From Fremontodendron californicum (Eukaryota > Streptophyta > Magnoliopsida > Malvales > Malvaceae), in NCBI GenBank assembly GCA_030761205.1, contig JAULJL010000010.1:997001-1061000 (forward strand): a DNA stretch of 64,000 nt, read 5' to 3'. Below are positions 1-12,223 of the stretch, one piece after another. Under the pieces are notes generated by a model. That model was not told where the DNA came from. It worked only from the letters and a program-made list of their open reading frames with translations, and searched no databases. Made by a program: the position numbers and the translations under genes. How positions within the stretch are numbered: position 1 is the first letter of the stretch; each line of letters starts with the position of its first letter.

Positions 1-1766
1 TAATATTTTTAAAGCATTCATCAATAACATTTAATTAAATAATTTTTTATCAATATCTATAAATACAAGTTAACTTAACCCTAAATAATATATCAACAAA
101 AATAGTCGTTAAGAAAACACTTCTAATTATTATATAACTTGGGAAGTATGATTTAAGGAAGGTGGAGAGTCGAAGAGAGAGACCCATATGGTCAACAATA
201 TTCTACACGTTGCATCACTAAATGTTTGTGACGTGGCGTTTGCTGCTGACTTCGATTTTTGGTTTCTTCCGCCAATCATGGCCTCTTTTGCACCTCCCTT
301 TCTTAACTTTTTTTATTAATTTTTTTTCATTCATGCACCTTCCTCTATTATTTTTTTGTTTTTTGTTTTTCTAAGCAGGTGTTTTTAAGATATTTTTTAA
401 AATTAATTAATATATTTTTTATAATAATAATATTATATTAAATATAAAAATTTATAATTGTATTTATTATTTTTAATGCATTGAATAAAAATATTATTAT
501 ATATTAAAAAATATTTTAGAGCTAGAATACTCGTTAACAATTTTTTTTTTTTTTCATAATGGACTCCTTCTATCCTTTATTAGGCTAAATTATATAATTA
601 ATACTAATTTTCGTGTAACAAGATTATATGTTCTTTCCATTTTTGTTTTTTTACTTGATTATGGATTAACGTGTTAACTAATTACATTCACTATTTAGTT
701 TAAGATAATTTATTTCTTTGTCTTAATTAGAAGCTAAGCTGTTTTACTTTTAATGTAAGAATTAAATAAATTTAATAATTTATGTATTCGTGTATTTATA
801 TTTTATTTATATTATTTTTATGTCGTGTCATATTATATATATATATTTTGTAGTATCCAAAATTATCGGTAAAAATCAAGTAAAACTTTCTTTGAAAATA
901 TATATAATGTAGAATTTACTAATGATAAGAAAGTAAATATGACTTTTAAATGATATTGCACTCTGATCGGATAAAATAGATGGAAAATTTGCAGGAAGAT
1001 GGTAGAGTAGACTAAAAAGGGGTTAAGTCAAAGTTTGCAAAAACTTCAAAGCATTAATTGCTCATAACCAAACAAGAGCTAGCTTGTTGACAATGTAAAA
1101 AGAAATTAATTACTTAGGTTTGGATTTCATCACTTGCTTGGATAATTTATTTAAAAACAATGCATGTATAATTTAAACATACAAGATAAGTAAAGAAATT
1201 ATGAGTTATTCAAATTAGCAAAACACATATAAATATAATTAAAGAGTCAAATATATTCACAAGTAGACAAAAAAGATTTGATTAGCTAATAATTTAGCGA
1301 TTTGTTAGCTAATCTATGGAAATATTTATTCAGCCAAACCTAAGAAAGAACAAATGAACAATTTCTTTAGAAGGGAAACAAATCCAAAAGTTAAAGAAAT
1401 CTTCATAAATATCTACGGCTTGAATATTAAGAAAGGAAAAATGTTAGGTGCACAAACGAAATATATCCAAAATACAAGGGGTTTCCCGATAAAATTAAAA
1501 AATATATATATATAAATATAAAATAAATCCTTTTTGGGGGACCCACCTCCCGACCATACTTCTTGGTCTTGGGGTACCAACGCGGTTTCGTTTCGCTTTC
1601 CAAAATTTTCCTTGCAAAAACTCCAACCAAACCACTCCATATCTCTCAAACTTTTGGTTTTCCTAAGATTAACTCAAATTTTTCTTTTTCCACATTTTTT
1701 TTGAGGAAGAAAAAGAAAATCTTTTTTTTTCCAGGGCAATTTTAGAGGACGGGAAAAGTTTCAGAC
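1..1766. other. AT-rich 5' flank of the aspartyl protease gene
   Basis: No gene is recognisable in this stretch. It is very AT-rich and contains one palindromic MITE copy at about 378-541, listed separately. The last 150 bases before the protease ATG are pyrimidine-rich and probably form its 5' leader. Short open frames on both strands here look like chance. Confidence 0.6.
378..541. repeat. AT-rich palindromic MITE, copy 1
   Basis: The two ends are imperfect inverted repeats: a GTTTTTAAGATATTTTTT-like start and an AAAAATATTTTAGAGCTAG-like end followed by ACTCGTTAAC. The same layout returns at about 28148-28318, where the ends read TTTTAAGAATATTTTTTAA and TTAAAAAATATCCTTAAATA. The middle is nearly pure A/T. 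It is probably a non-autonomous DNA transposon; the superfamily is unresolved because the target duplication is not clear. Confidence 0.5.
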
Positions 1767-4700
1767 ATGAGTGAGTTTAGTCGTTACAGTTGTGTCTTAT
1801 TGTTAGTGGTTTTGGGGTTAAGCGCGGGAAGTTGTTACGGATTCGGTACTTTCGGGTTTGATATCCATCATAGGTACTCGAATCCTGTTAAGGGAATCTT
1901 GGCCGTTGATGAGTTACCGGTGAAGGGAAGTCCGGAGTATTATAGTGCTATGGTCCACCGTGATAAAATAATTAAGGGCCGTCGATTGGCGACGCTTAAT
2001 GATCAGACGCCTGTTACTTTTCTCGACGGAAACGAGACTTATCGATTGGCTTCCTTGGGATTGTATGATTTCTTGCCACCTCACTCTCACTCCTTTTGCT
2101 TTTATGAATTTTACCTTTTTTCTTTCTTTTTAATGATTTTTAAAAGAATATATTTTTATTGGATAATAATTGGTTTGCGCTTTTGTAGTAGTTCAAAATT
2201 TGTTGTAAGTGAATTTTTGAGAACCCAGAAGCGAATTTCTTTCTATTTTGTTTTAAAAAAAAAAAACTATTTTTAATTTTTTTTTGGCATTTTTGTCCTG
2301 TTTGTTTGCCGAGAAAAAAGTGGATTATTTTCTTTTTGTTTTAGTTCTCAGCTTAACTGTTTAGTAGGTTGGACTATTTTATATTTTCTCTCATCTCCAG
2401 ATTTTTCTTCTTGTTCTAGGATTGAATTTTTAAGTAATAGTTTTTCCAATTTTTGGGAATTACAGTTTGCATTACGCAAATGTATCGGTCGGGACGCCAG
2501 CTTTGTCATTTTTCGTGGCACTAGACACCGGCAGCGATCTCTTCTGGTTGCCATGCGATTGTTCCAGTTGTGTCCAAGGCTTAAGGACACCCGGTGGCCA
2601 GGTAACCCTTTTTTTTTCCCTTTTTAAATTTTAATTTCTATATTTCTTTCACTTCATTAAATAAAAGAGAATCTCTGAAATGTTATGCTTCATTAATTAC
2701 TTCAATTCTACATATATTCTTGTGAATTCCCATGACCCTTTCCATGATTTATAGCTAATCGTATTAGTAATTTGGCCTGAGTTTCTTGTACCCAATTTGG
2801 AGTCTTTTGATACAATAGACCTGTGCCTGGCAATACATATTATTTTCCATCCTTTCTGATTTGATATATTATTGATGCAAGAACAATCACTTTGATGGTA
2901 TCTGTTGTAATTTTTGTGTTTTAGGAAATAGACTTTAACATCTACAGCCCTAATACATCATCTACAAGCTCCAAGGTTCCTTGTAACAGTGCCATGTGTG
3001 AACAACATAGAAGATGTCCTTCATCTCGAAGCAATTGTCCTTATCAAGTTCTTTATCTTTCCAATGGCACTGCATCTACTGGGATCTTGGTGGAGGATGT
3101 CTTGCACTTAACTACAGATGATGATGAAACAAAACCTGTCGAAGCCAAGATTACTTTCGGGTTTGTAACATTTTTTAAATTAGTTCCTTTGACATTAAGA
3201 AACATTATTGTAAAATGCTGGAAATTCCACTCTGCTGTCTAGGAAAATAGCACCAGTGAATGATATATGACTGATCTTTTACTTTATAAAAGTGTTGAAG
3301 TAAAATAATCTGATTCTCAGGGTAGGCTGTTGAAAGTTGAGTGAAAAATCATCTGGTAGGGGGGTCTGTGAGGTTTCTTGTCCGATGATTGTTCATGGAA
3401 AATCTATGTCACTTACTCACTTATATCCTCTTTCCTTAATATTGCTTCACATTGTTATTGGAACAAGTGTTTGGAAATTTCTTACTTCTTGTCGGACTTA
3501 CGATTTGGATTTGCTACTCTATTGCAGTTGTGGGCAGGTTCAGACTGGATCGTTCTTAAATGGTGCAGCTCCTAATGGTCTCTTTGGGCTTGGTATGGAC
3601 AATATATCAGTACCTAGCATATTAGCAAAAGAAAAGGTTTCTTCAAATTCTTTTTCTATGTGTTTTGGACAAGATGGGGTTGGAAGAATAACTTTTGGTG
3701 ATAGGGGCAGCTCAGATCAAGGAGAAACACCATTTAATCTCAGGCAATCACGGTAAATGGTTACTTTTTTCTGATTGCATTAATGATGATACCAAACTTG
3801 TTAGCTTGGCATGCAGCCCATACACACTGTTTCCAATACGGTTTTTTTTGTGTGTGTTGGTTTTACTGATGCTTCTCTTCTTGATGATATTCATTTTCAG
3901 CCCTACTTACAATGTCAGTATCACTCAAATAAAAGTGGGAGGAAATGCTGGGGATCTTAATTTCAATGCAATTTTTGACTCTGGTACCTCATTTACATAT
4001 TTGAATGACCCAGCTTATTCGCTTATTTCTGAGAGTGTAAGTAGTTTTAAATCACATATTTCATGCTGTTTCTTGGAGTCCCTTTTTTTCCCATGCCAAT
4101 ATTTATCATTATGTTTATTTGGCAGTTCAACACTTTGGCCATAGAGAAGCGGCATACATCTAAATCTTCTGACGAACTTCCCTTTGAATATTGTTATGAT
4201 ATAAGGTAATCTATTTGTTTAGACCTATCAAAAAATGACTTCTATTTTATCCTTCCTAGCCCGAGGCCTCAGTCACTGACTTCTTTTACTTATACAGTGC
4301 AAATCAAACCAGCTTTAAGTACCCTGTAGTGAATCTGACAATGAAAGGTGGAGATCGGTTTTTTGTTGAAGATCCAATAGTAGTGATTCCCGTGCAGGTA
4401 AAAGTTCATTTTTAATTCTATTAGATGTTAATCCTGCCCCTTGACTTGTGTTGAAATTTTTTTTTTTTTTTAATCTCCAGAGTGGAGCTGTATATTGTTT
4501 GGGTGTTGTGAAGAGTGACAATGTGAATATCATTGGACGTAAGTCTTTCCTCACACAATTAACATTGCTTATTTATAATGAATTCTCTTATCTTCACTTA
4601 ATAATAAATATCATTTGATAAGGAATTCTATACCTTTCTAAGATAGTACTCCTGATAACAGTGAACATATAATATGAAGAGAATATAGCTTCCAAACACT

Positions 4701-5374
4701 GGAAGACTATGTTACTCGGACTCGGGTGTGAGTGTCGGATACGGGTATGTATTTGACACGGATATGTTTGATTTATTTTAAGTTTTTCCTTGTATTTGGA
4801 GGGTTTTTGGGAAATCATATCTCCATACCCATGTCTGGATATGTGTCGGACACGGGTGTTGGACATGAATATTTCAAGAAAAATGAAGAGTCGGAATAAC
4901 ATAGCTAGAAGATGCATTCATCTTGTATCTTACAAACACTGGGGCATTCAGTAAAATGTTTGATTGTTTCTTACATTTTTACTAAATTCAATCCAGAAAA
5001 TTTCATGACTGGTTATCGAATAGTCTTTGATCGTGAGAAGATGGTACTCGGCTGGAAATCATCCGACTGTGAGTAACTTCTTTTCTTTTTCCTGTGCGTT
5101 TTATGCGTCCATTTGATCTATATTATCAAATCTTTAACAAAATGAGATTCTGATTTCTACAGGTTATGATATTGAGACCTCAAACACTTTCCCAGTCAAG
5201 CCACCAACTGCATTCCCTCCTGCTATTGCTGTCAACCCTGAAGCTACAGCAGGGAATGGCAATAGTTCTTACGTTTCAGGGGCTTCACCACCTATGACAA
5301 ATCAATCACCCCAGCTGAAAACTTTGTCTTATGCACTCACAATTGCTCTCATTCCATTTTTTGCTCTAATTTAA
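1767..5374 (+). CDS. Aspartyl protease family protein (APF1-like), GPI-anchored or secreted
   Basis: Ten exons join in frame to 516 aa: 1767-2062, 2466-2601, 2925-3160, 3528-3752, 3901-4036, 4126-4205, 4298-4397, 4481-4538, 4997-5068 and 5163-5374. All junctions are GT-AG and phases agree. The product is an A1-family (pepsin-like) endopeptidase. An N-terminal hydrophobic signal peptide (about residues 8-25) is followed by the first catalytic motif DTGS at 119-122, inside VALDTGSDLFWLPCDC. The second motif is DSGT at 324-327. The C-terminus is a Pro/Ser-rich stretch ending in a hydrophobic tail (YALTIALIPFFALI), as in GPI-anchored plant aspartyl proteases. A CTATGTT MITE sits in intron 8. Substrate and tissue cannot be told from sequence. 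Confidence 0.93.
4707..4904 (+). mobile_element. CTATGTT-type MITE, copy 1 (protease intron 8)
   Basis: About 198 bp with terminal inverted repeats: it starts CTATGTTACTCGGACTC and ends GAGTCGGAATAACATAG. The interior is itself partly palindromic, with repeated GTGTCGGA/TCCGACAC blocks around TTTGGAGG. Four further copies lie in this window, all in introns. I recall similar CTATGTTGCTCGGACTC repeats from other eudicot genomes. No transposase is encoded. Confidence 0.8.
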
Positions 5375-5605
5375 TCATTCTTTACTTCAGAGCCCCCACT
5401 CCACCTCGACCCTGTTACATAGGTATTGTTTTAGATTATACAGGAGGGGAAAACATTTTTAGCTTCCTAGAGGTTTTTGTTTTTGTTTTTTTTTCTTTTC
5501 ATTTTAGTGACATAATTGTACGGGGTTGTAAATATGTTTTTGATTTTGAGAGATGATTGATTACTTTATAGCATTCCTTACATTTCTAAGTTATAAAATT
5601 TGGAG

Positions 5606-5727
5606 TTGCCTGCTTTTTATCAAAAATCTTAAGAGAGTACCGATGCCATCTTTACGTTTGTACTCGCCCGGCATGTTCATTATAAAAATGAAATGATGGC
5701 TTAATACTTTGCCTTGTCGTAGTCGAA
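5606..5727 (+). repeat. Direct repeat, left copy, downstream of the protease gene
   Basis: About 120 bp, TTGCCTGCTTTTTATC to the TTGCCTTG/TAGTC region, closely matched at 10817-10935. The copies share long identical blocks such as GTACCGATGCCATCTTTACG and CGGCATGTTCATTATAAAAA. The right copy is preceded by a further partial repeat of the unit end (ATGATGGCCTATTAATTTGCC), so a small tandem array was probably present before the copia element inserted. Confidence 0.75.
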
Positions 5728-5782
5728 TCCAAATCTTTTGTCCTCTTTTCCCTTAACCTGTCTTTATTCTCGCTCGTAATAA

Positions 5783-6075
5783 TATTAAGGATTCTACAAT
5801 ATCAATCAGATCATCAACTAAGGATCTTAAACTTTAACAATTAAGTTTGCTAAATTACAGCCTTGATCATTGTTCATTATATTTGTAATTAGCTTTTCAC
5901 AATTTTTGTAATTAGCTAAGATTTTCTCAAATCTTGTAATTAGCTTTATTACATTCTTTAACACATGCACCTTACCTTTCCAGCAGTAACTGTTGTAGAT
6001 TCAAACTTGTATAAATAGGCAACACAATCAATAAAAAACTTGCTCAACATTTCAACTGAACATTCAGACTTTACA
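5783..6075 (+). repeat. 5' LTR of the copia element
   Basis: 293 bp, TATTAAGG...TTTACA. It contains a TATA box, TATAAATAGG at 6010-6019, which should drive element transcription. Confidence 0.93.
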
Positions 6076-6130
6076 TGGTATCAAGAGCCAATAGCTTAAA
6101 CGCCCCCTAGTTTTTTTTTTCTCTAAACTC

Positions 6131-9100
6131 ATGGCAGCACAAACCAACTCCTTTGTTATCATTTCCAACTCTCCAACCAGTCCTGTACCCATTTCTATCA
6201 ATGCTGCAGCACAACTACCTCTCAAACTCAATTCTCTGAACTTTCCCTATTGGCAAATCCAGCTAAAATCCCTTCTTACTGGATATGATCTTGTGAATTA
6301 TTTAACTGTTGCTCATTCATGTCCAGAGGTCATGATCACTGTTGATTTCAAACCAGTTCTAAATCCAGAATATGCATTCTGGCACAGACAGGATAAGTTT
6401 ATCCTACATGCCATTGTGGCATCTGTTTTTGAATCCATTGTCCCTCTTATTGTCACTTCCAAAACTTCTCATGAAGCATGGGAAACACTCTCCAAAACCT
6501 TTGCCAGCAAAACAAGATCAAGAATTATGTCCTTGAAAAAGAAGCTGACTGTTACAATTCAAGATGGCAGATCAGCTGCAGAATACATGCAACTGATGAA
6601 AACTACTGCAGATGAGTTAGCCCTGGCACAAGCACCAGTGGCTGCAGAAAATCTAATCATTTTTATTTTAAATGGACTTGGATCAGAATTCAAAGAACTC
6701 TCAACGGCCATCAGAGCCCGTGAATCAGACATATCCTTTGATGAACTTCATGACAAGCTTGTAGACTTTGAAACAGCAATCCAACAGGAAGACACTTATT
6801 CTGCTCCTGTGGTCACAGCCAATACTGTCACCTATTCTAAACGAGGAAGAGGCAATCATTTTTTTCGAGGTGGACATGCCAGAGGCAACCCTTCATACAA
6901 CCATAACAGAAATCAGTTTTCCTATCAAAGAAGAAAACCTTTTCATGCTTCACCAAACCAACCAAGACAAATCTGTCAGCTTTGTGACAAACAAGGCCAT
7001 ACAGCTCAAACCTGCAGAAACCATACAGTCACTTTCAAGGAACCTACTGCCAATCATGTTACTACCTCTCATCCAAAAACCAATCAACACTGGATCGTGG
7101 ATTCTGGAGCCTCCAATCATGTCACCACTGATCTTGCCAATCTGTCACTCTACACAAATTATGGAGGCCCTGATGAACTCATAGTTGGAGATGATGCAGG
7201 TTTGAAAATAAATCATATTGGTTCTTCCTCTATTCCCACAGATACAAAACCTATTTCATTATCTAATGTTCTACATGTTCCTAATATGCAAAGAAATTTG
7301 GTTTTTGTCTCTCAGTTTTGAAAACTAATCAAGTTTCTGTTGAATTCTTTCCCTTTCATTTTTTGGTGAAGGATATAGGCACGGGGGAAATTCTATTGAA
7401 AGGACTGAGCAAGAACGACCTTTATGAGCTTCCTACCTCTGTATCAGCTTCATCAGCCACAGCCTTAGTCAGTGTTAAAAGTTCTGCCCATCTTTGGCAT
7501 AGTAGACTTGGCCATCCCTCCTCTAGAATTCTTTCTCATATGCTTAAGTCATTTCATCTGTTATATGACAAATCCAATGCACAGACTCTTTGTGACTCTT
7601 GTCATTGTAATAAAAGTCATAAGTTGCCTTTCTCTCAATCTACCTTATCTAGTACTAAACCACTTGAACTACTGTACACTGATGTTTGGGGACCAACACA
7701 CACAACATCTATCAATGGTCATAGATACTATGTCATTTACATTGATCATTTTACTAAATATATCTGGATTTTTCCTATACAATACAAATCAGATGTCTAC
7801 AAACTTTTTCCAACCTTCAAAGCCACTGTTGAAAATTTTTTAACACCTCCATTGTCTCTGTCTACTCTGACAATGGGGGTGAGTATAAAAAATTGTCAGT
7901 TTTTCTAACTAGTCATGGCATCTTTCACTTCACCACCCCACCCCATACTCATGAGCATAATGGATCTGCTGAAAGAAGACACAGACATGTGGTTGAAACA
8001 GGCTTAACCCTTCTTCATCATGCTTCCTTGCCACTAAAATTCTGGTCCTATGCATTTCAGACTGCTGTTTATCTTATAAACCGACTTTCCACTCCTTTAC
8101 TCAATCTTAAGTCTCCATATGAAATGTTATTTCAGACCACACCAAATTATAACAAGCTCAAAGTCTTTGGCTGCCTCTGCTATCCATGGCTAAAACCCTA
8201 CAACAGTCACAAAATGCAACCCAAATCTAAGCCATATGTGTTCTTAGGTTACTCTACCTCTCAGAATGCATTTCACTGTTATGATCCTGCTTCACAAAAG
8301 GTATATGTGTCCCGTCATGTCTTATTTCATGAAAATAATTTTCCTTTCAAGTCTCTTCGCACAAAGTCCTCAGAGCCTGTCTCCTCACAGTGGCACACTA
8401 CTATTGCTGCTATTCAACCATCTGAATTTCCAAACTACACTTCACCATCAGACTCTACAACAAGGGAAGTTGTACCTATTCAGGCTATTACTACTGCTAA
8501 GATCCTTCAACAGACTCCTTCTCCTACTTCCACCTCACCAGGTATTGCCTCTACTCTTCCCTTACATGCAACAAACATGATTGAAACCCCTCATGAACCT
8601 GCTGTTCGCACACACTCTATGGTCACCAGATCTCAGAATAACATTTTTAAACCCAAACATGCTTTTACTGTCTCCAAATATCCTTTACCTTCATCCATGG
8701 AACCAACTTGCGTTAGCCAAGCTCTCACTGACCACAACTGGAGACAAGCACTTTCTGCAGAATTCAATGCACTGGTCAATAATCATACTTGGGATCTTGT
8801 TCCTTCTCATCCAAAGCAGAATGTCATTGGTTGTAAATGGGTGTTTCGGTTGAAACGCAAACCCGATGGGTCCATTGACAAATACAAAGCCAGACTAGTT
8901 GCAAAAGGCTTTCATCAGCGTCCTGGCATTGATTATACAGAAACATTTAGTCCTGTAGTCAAACCAACAACCATCAGACTTGTCCTATGCATTGCCCTTG
9001 CATCTGACTGGCCAATTCATCAATTTGATGTCAACAATGCCTTTCTTCAAGGCAGATTATCTGAAGAGGTTTACATGGCTCAACCCACTGGTTTCACTGA

Positions 9101-10230
9101 CAGGGATAAACCAAATCATATCTGCAAACTCAATAAGGCTATTTCTGGTTTAAAACAGGCTCCAAGAGCCTGATACCAAGAATTGAGCTCATTTCTTCTT
9201 GACTTTGGCTTTGCTAATTCAACTTCGGATGCATCTTTATTCATCTACTCTAAAGAATCCACTCTTATATATTTCTAGGTCTATGTGGATGATCTGTTGA
9301 TAACAGGTAACAGTCCAGATGTTATAAAGATATTCCTTCATCAATTGTCTCAACGATTCTCTCTAAAAGATATTGGTCCTCTTAATTTCTTTCTGGGAAT
9401 TGAAGTCATCACTACATCCTCTGATATGTTTCTCTCTCAACATAAGTATGTCAGAGAACTACTAAACAAATTTGATATGCTTCATTCAAAAGAAGTTAGC
9501 ACTCTAATGGCAACAAATGTGAATCTTCAGCTGAATGATGGAACTGGCCAAGCTGATGCCACTGCTTACAAACAATTAGTAGGGTCTCTGCAATATCTCT
9601 CAAATACTAGACCTGACATTTCATTCTCTGTGAACAAGCTCTCGCAATTCATGCATGCTCCAAGTCAGTGTCACTGGTCTAGCTTGAAAAGAATCCTACG
9701 ATATCTTAAAGGAACAATATATCATGGTCTCTACTTTAAGAAAAAATCTGATCTGCGATTATCTGCATTTAGTGATTCTGACTGGGCAGGATGTCTTGAT
9801 GATCGAAGCTCTACCACTGCTTAAGTAATCTATCTAGGTGGCAACCCTATATCTTGGAAATCATCAAAACAAAGATCTATAGCTCGTTCCTCAACTGAAG
9901 CTGAATATAGGGCGATAGCTAATACCATTGCAGAACTTATTTGGATCCAGAATCTATTAGCTGAGTTACATCTGCCTATCTCTAAACCACCAGTTATACA
10001 CTGTGACAACATTGGAGCTATCTATCTTAGTGCCAATCCAGTCTTCCATTCCAAAATGAAGCATCTGGCCACTAGACTATCACTTTGTATGCCAACATGT
10101 TAACCATGGCAAACTTCAAGTCACCTATATCTCCACAAAGGATCAACTTGCAGATGGCTTAACTAAACCACTTGCAAGACAAAGGTTTCTGTTTTTAAGG
10201 TCCAAGATTGGTGTTGCCGATGGCTCCACC
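6131..10230 (+). pseudogene. Broken gag-pol of the copia element
   Basis: Frame 1, 6131-7318, carries a UBN2-type gag, a CCHC zinc knuckle (CQLCDKQGHTAQTC, about residue 281) and the protease active site DSGAS. The frame changes near 7319 by loss of a base. The next segment, to about 7838, holds the gag-pre-integrase motif HLWHSRLGHPS, the zinc-binding CDSCHCNKSHK and the first integrase Asp. A second change follows in a T run near 7838. The third segment continues through integrase and reverse transcriptase (with YVDDLL at about 9283) but is cut by stops at 9171-9173, 9276-9278 and 9822-9824. RNase H (SSTEAEY) follows, with another frame change near 10074. It cannot encode an intact polyprotein. 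Confidence 0.92.
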
Positions 10231-10244
10231 ATCTTGAGGGAGAA

Positions 10245-10537
10245 TATTAAGGATTCTACAATATCAATCAGATCAACAACTAAGGATCCTAAACTTTAGC
10301 AATTAAGTTTGCTAAATTACAGCCTTGATCATTGTTCATTATATCTGTAATTAGCTTTTCACAATTTCTGTAATTAGCTAAGATTTCCCCAATTCTTGTA
10401 ATTAGCTTTATTACATTCCTTAACACATGCACCTTACCTTTCCAGCAGTAACTGTTGTAGATTCAAACTTGTATAAATAGGCAACACAATCAATAAAAAA
10501 CTTGATCAACATTTCAACTGAACATTCAGACTTTACA
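10245..10537 (+). repeat. 3' LTR of the copia element
   Basis: 293 bp, same ends as the 5' LTR, with 10 substitutions by my count and no length change. It is followed directly by the AATAA target duplication. Confidence 0.93.
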
Positions 10538-10544
10538 AATAAGT

Positions 10545-10745
10545 CGTGCGTTTGTTTTTTTGTTCGTTTAATATCTGTTCGTTTTTAATGTTTGATCCGA
10601 TTTTTTATATAATAAAAAAACGATTTCGTTTGGGAAAAAAAACGGATACAAAAACAATGCAAATAAAAAAAAATGATTTTGTAAAATTTATCTATTCGAT
10701 CATTGATAAAATACGGATTGATCGTATTTGTATTTCGTAATCTTC
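10545..10745 (+). repeat. Dispersed AT-rich repeat, copy A
   Basis: The segment around 10690-10738 (ATCTATTCGATCATTGATAA then CGTATTTGTATTTCG) is closely matched in reverse complement at about 21265-21315. Flanking runs of TTCGTTTTTAATGTTTGATC and its complement also match near 21415-21430. It is probably a MITE or another non-coding element; the ends are not clear. Confidence 0.55.
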
Positions 10746-10816
10746 ATTAAACAGTTGAAAACAAATGAGAAAAAAAAACGATAAAAAAAAAAAAAACGGA
10801 ATGATGGCCTATTAAT

Positions 10817-10935
10817 TTGCCTGCTTTTTTCAAAAATCTTAAGACAGTACCGATGCCATCTTTACGTTGTACTCTCCCGGCATGTTCATTATAAAAATGA
10901 AATTATGGCTTATTAATTTGCCTTGTCATAGTCTC
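10817..10935 (+). repeat. Direct repeat, right copy
   Basis: Partner of 5606-5727; the two copies now bracket the copia insertion and copy A of the dispersed repeat. Confidence 0.75.
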
Positions 10936-12136
10936 AATCTTCATAGATAACTAAACAACTTGTTTAGTTATAGTAATAATAAAAGCTGAAATATCATCCC
11001 TTATTCATCTTGTCAAAACTCTACTTTGTTTCTAAATCCTACCATTTATATCTTTTGTTTAGTTATGTGAGTTGCTTAATTATGTTAAGGAATAGATTAA
11101 ATAATTTGTCAATTTATTAAAGGTAGTTTTACTTTAGTAAAAAATATTTTATTAATTATTATAATAATTGTTGTTAATTTCTTCTCTTTTTTCCTAAAAT
11201 GGTAGTAATTATATATGATGGAATACTTAGTTTTCATGGTGATGACTTGATATGGTCAAAAATTGTCAAAGTTAAATGCAATATATATGATGGAAATACA
11301 AAGTTGTTGGCCTGAAAAAAAAAAGGGGAAACCGCCAACTCTAATATATTCACCCTTACAATTAGATCTAGTTATTTTAGATATGACATAAACACGACAA
11401 AAAAAAAAAATACGAACACAACAAAAATACACGAACGTGTTAAAACTTATATAACACGAATTATTAACATGTCAAAGTTTATACAAAATATAATAGCTTA
11501 AACATGATTATAACATAAAAAAATAACACAAACACGACATGAATACATAAATTATCAAATGTACTTGCAATCAAAGAAAAAGACAAAAGAAAATACCCCT
11601 AATTGACAAAGTTAAGAGACTTGAAAAACAATCTTTGAAAGCACAAATAACAACTCTGATTGTTACACCCTAACCTCTTCCTTTTTAACAAACGAGAATC
11701 TATCTTTCCTGTTGTTGGATCAAACATTAGCAATGGCTAGGAGTCTAGGACAAAGCCATTATAGATGAATTTCATATAATAATAATAGCCATCTTTTTTT
11801 TAAAATTTGGGAAAGGCGAACTCAAACCCTGTTCTTTGAGCATGAGACAATCATTGAATCAAATGTTCGGATGTATTAAGTATATTAATTTAATTACATG
11901 CTATTTACATATCAGAATTTAGTAAATTAATCCTCACAAATCATAGTTATAAACCATTAAAAAAAATGGATTTTTTTATTAGATATGAAAATGACAAAGG
12001 TCAGTTGCATGGGGATTTTGTGGGAGGATGATGAATGCTTAATAAACACTACTTCATCATTCTTGCTTAAGCAGTCATTACTATATAATGGGGCCACCTG
12101 CAGGTCGCCTTTATCACTAACAGATCCCTCTGACTC

Positions 12137-12146
12137 TATATAAATA
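12137..12146 (+). promoter_or_regulatory. TATA box of the peroxidase gene
   Basis: TATATAAATA lies 78 bp upstream of the peroxidase ATG, a normal distance for a short plant 5' leader. Confidence 0.65.
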
Positions 12147-12223
12147 TCTATATAAATCTCCAAAGTTTCCACACAAAGCAAGCTAAAAGCTACTTTTGAA
12201 TTGATAAAACAAGAGGTTTTAAT

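Larger units (their letters stand above)
5778..10542 (+). mobile_element. Ty1/copia LTR retrotransposon, full length but defective
   Basis: The element runs from LTR 5783-6075 to LTR 10245-10537 and is bordered by a 5-bp target duplication AATAA at 5778-5782 and 10538-10542. The LTRs are both 293 bp, begin TATTAAGG and end TTTACA; I count 10 differences (about 3.4%). A primer site TGGTATCAAGAGCC, one base longer than the usual initiator-Met match, abuts the left LTR at 6076. The purine tract GAGGGAGAA precedes the right LTR. Domains occur in copia order: gag, zinc knuckle, protease, integrase, reverse transcriptase, RNase H. Three in-frame stops and three frame changes make it non-autonomous. 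Insertion is fairly recent, on the order of a million years at commonly used plant rates. Confidence 0.95.
10543..12130. other. Repeat-derived intergenic stretch between the copia element and the peroxidase gene
   Basis: No gene is seen. 10545-10745 is a dispersed repeat related in inverted orientation to 21210-21460. 10817-10935 is the right copy of the direct repeat found at 5606-5727. The rest is AT-rich without recognisable coding capacity and includes the distal promoter of the peroxidase gene. Confidence 0.6.

Noticed and set aside
2063..2276. Extension of protease exon 1 into a longer single frame
   Set aside because: The added part is T-rich intron sequence; the donor at 2063 and the acceptor at 2464 restore the conserved GFLHYANVSVGTP.
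10546..10740. 64-aa frame after the copia element
   Set aside because: Lies wholly within an AT-rich dispersed repeat and has no protein-like pattern.
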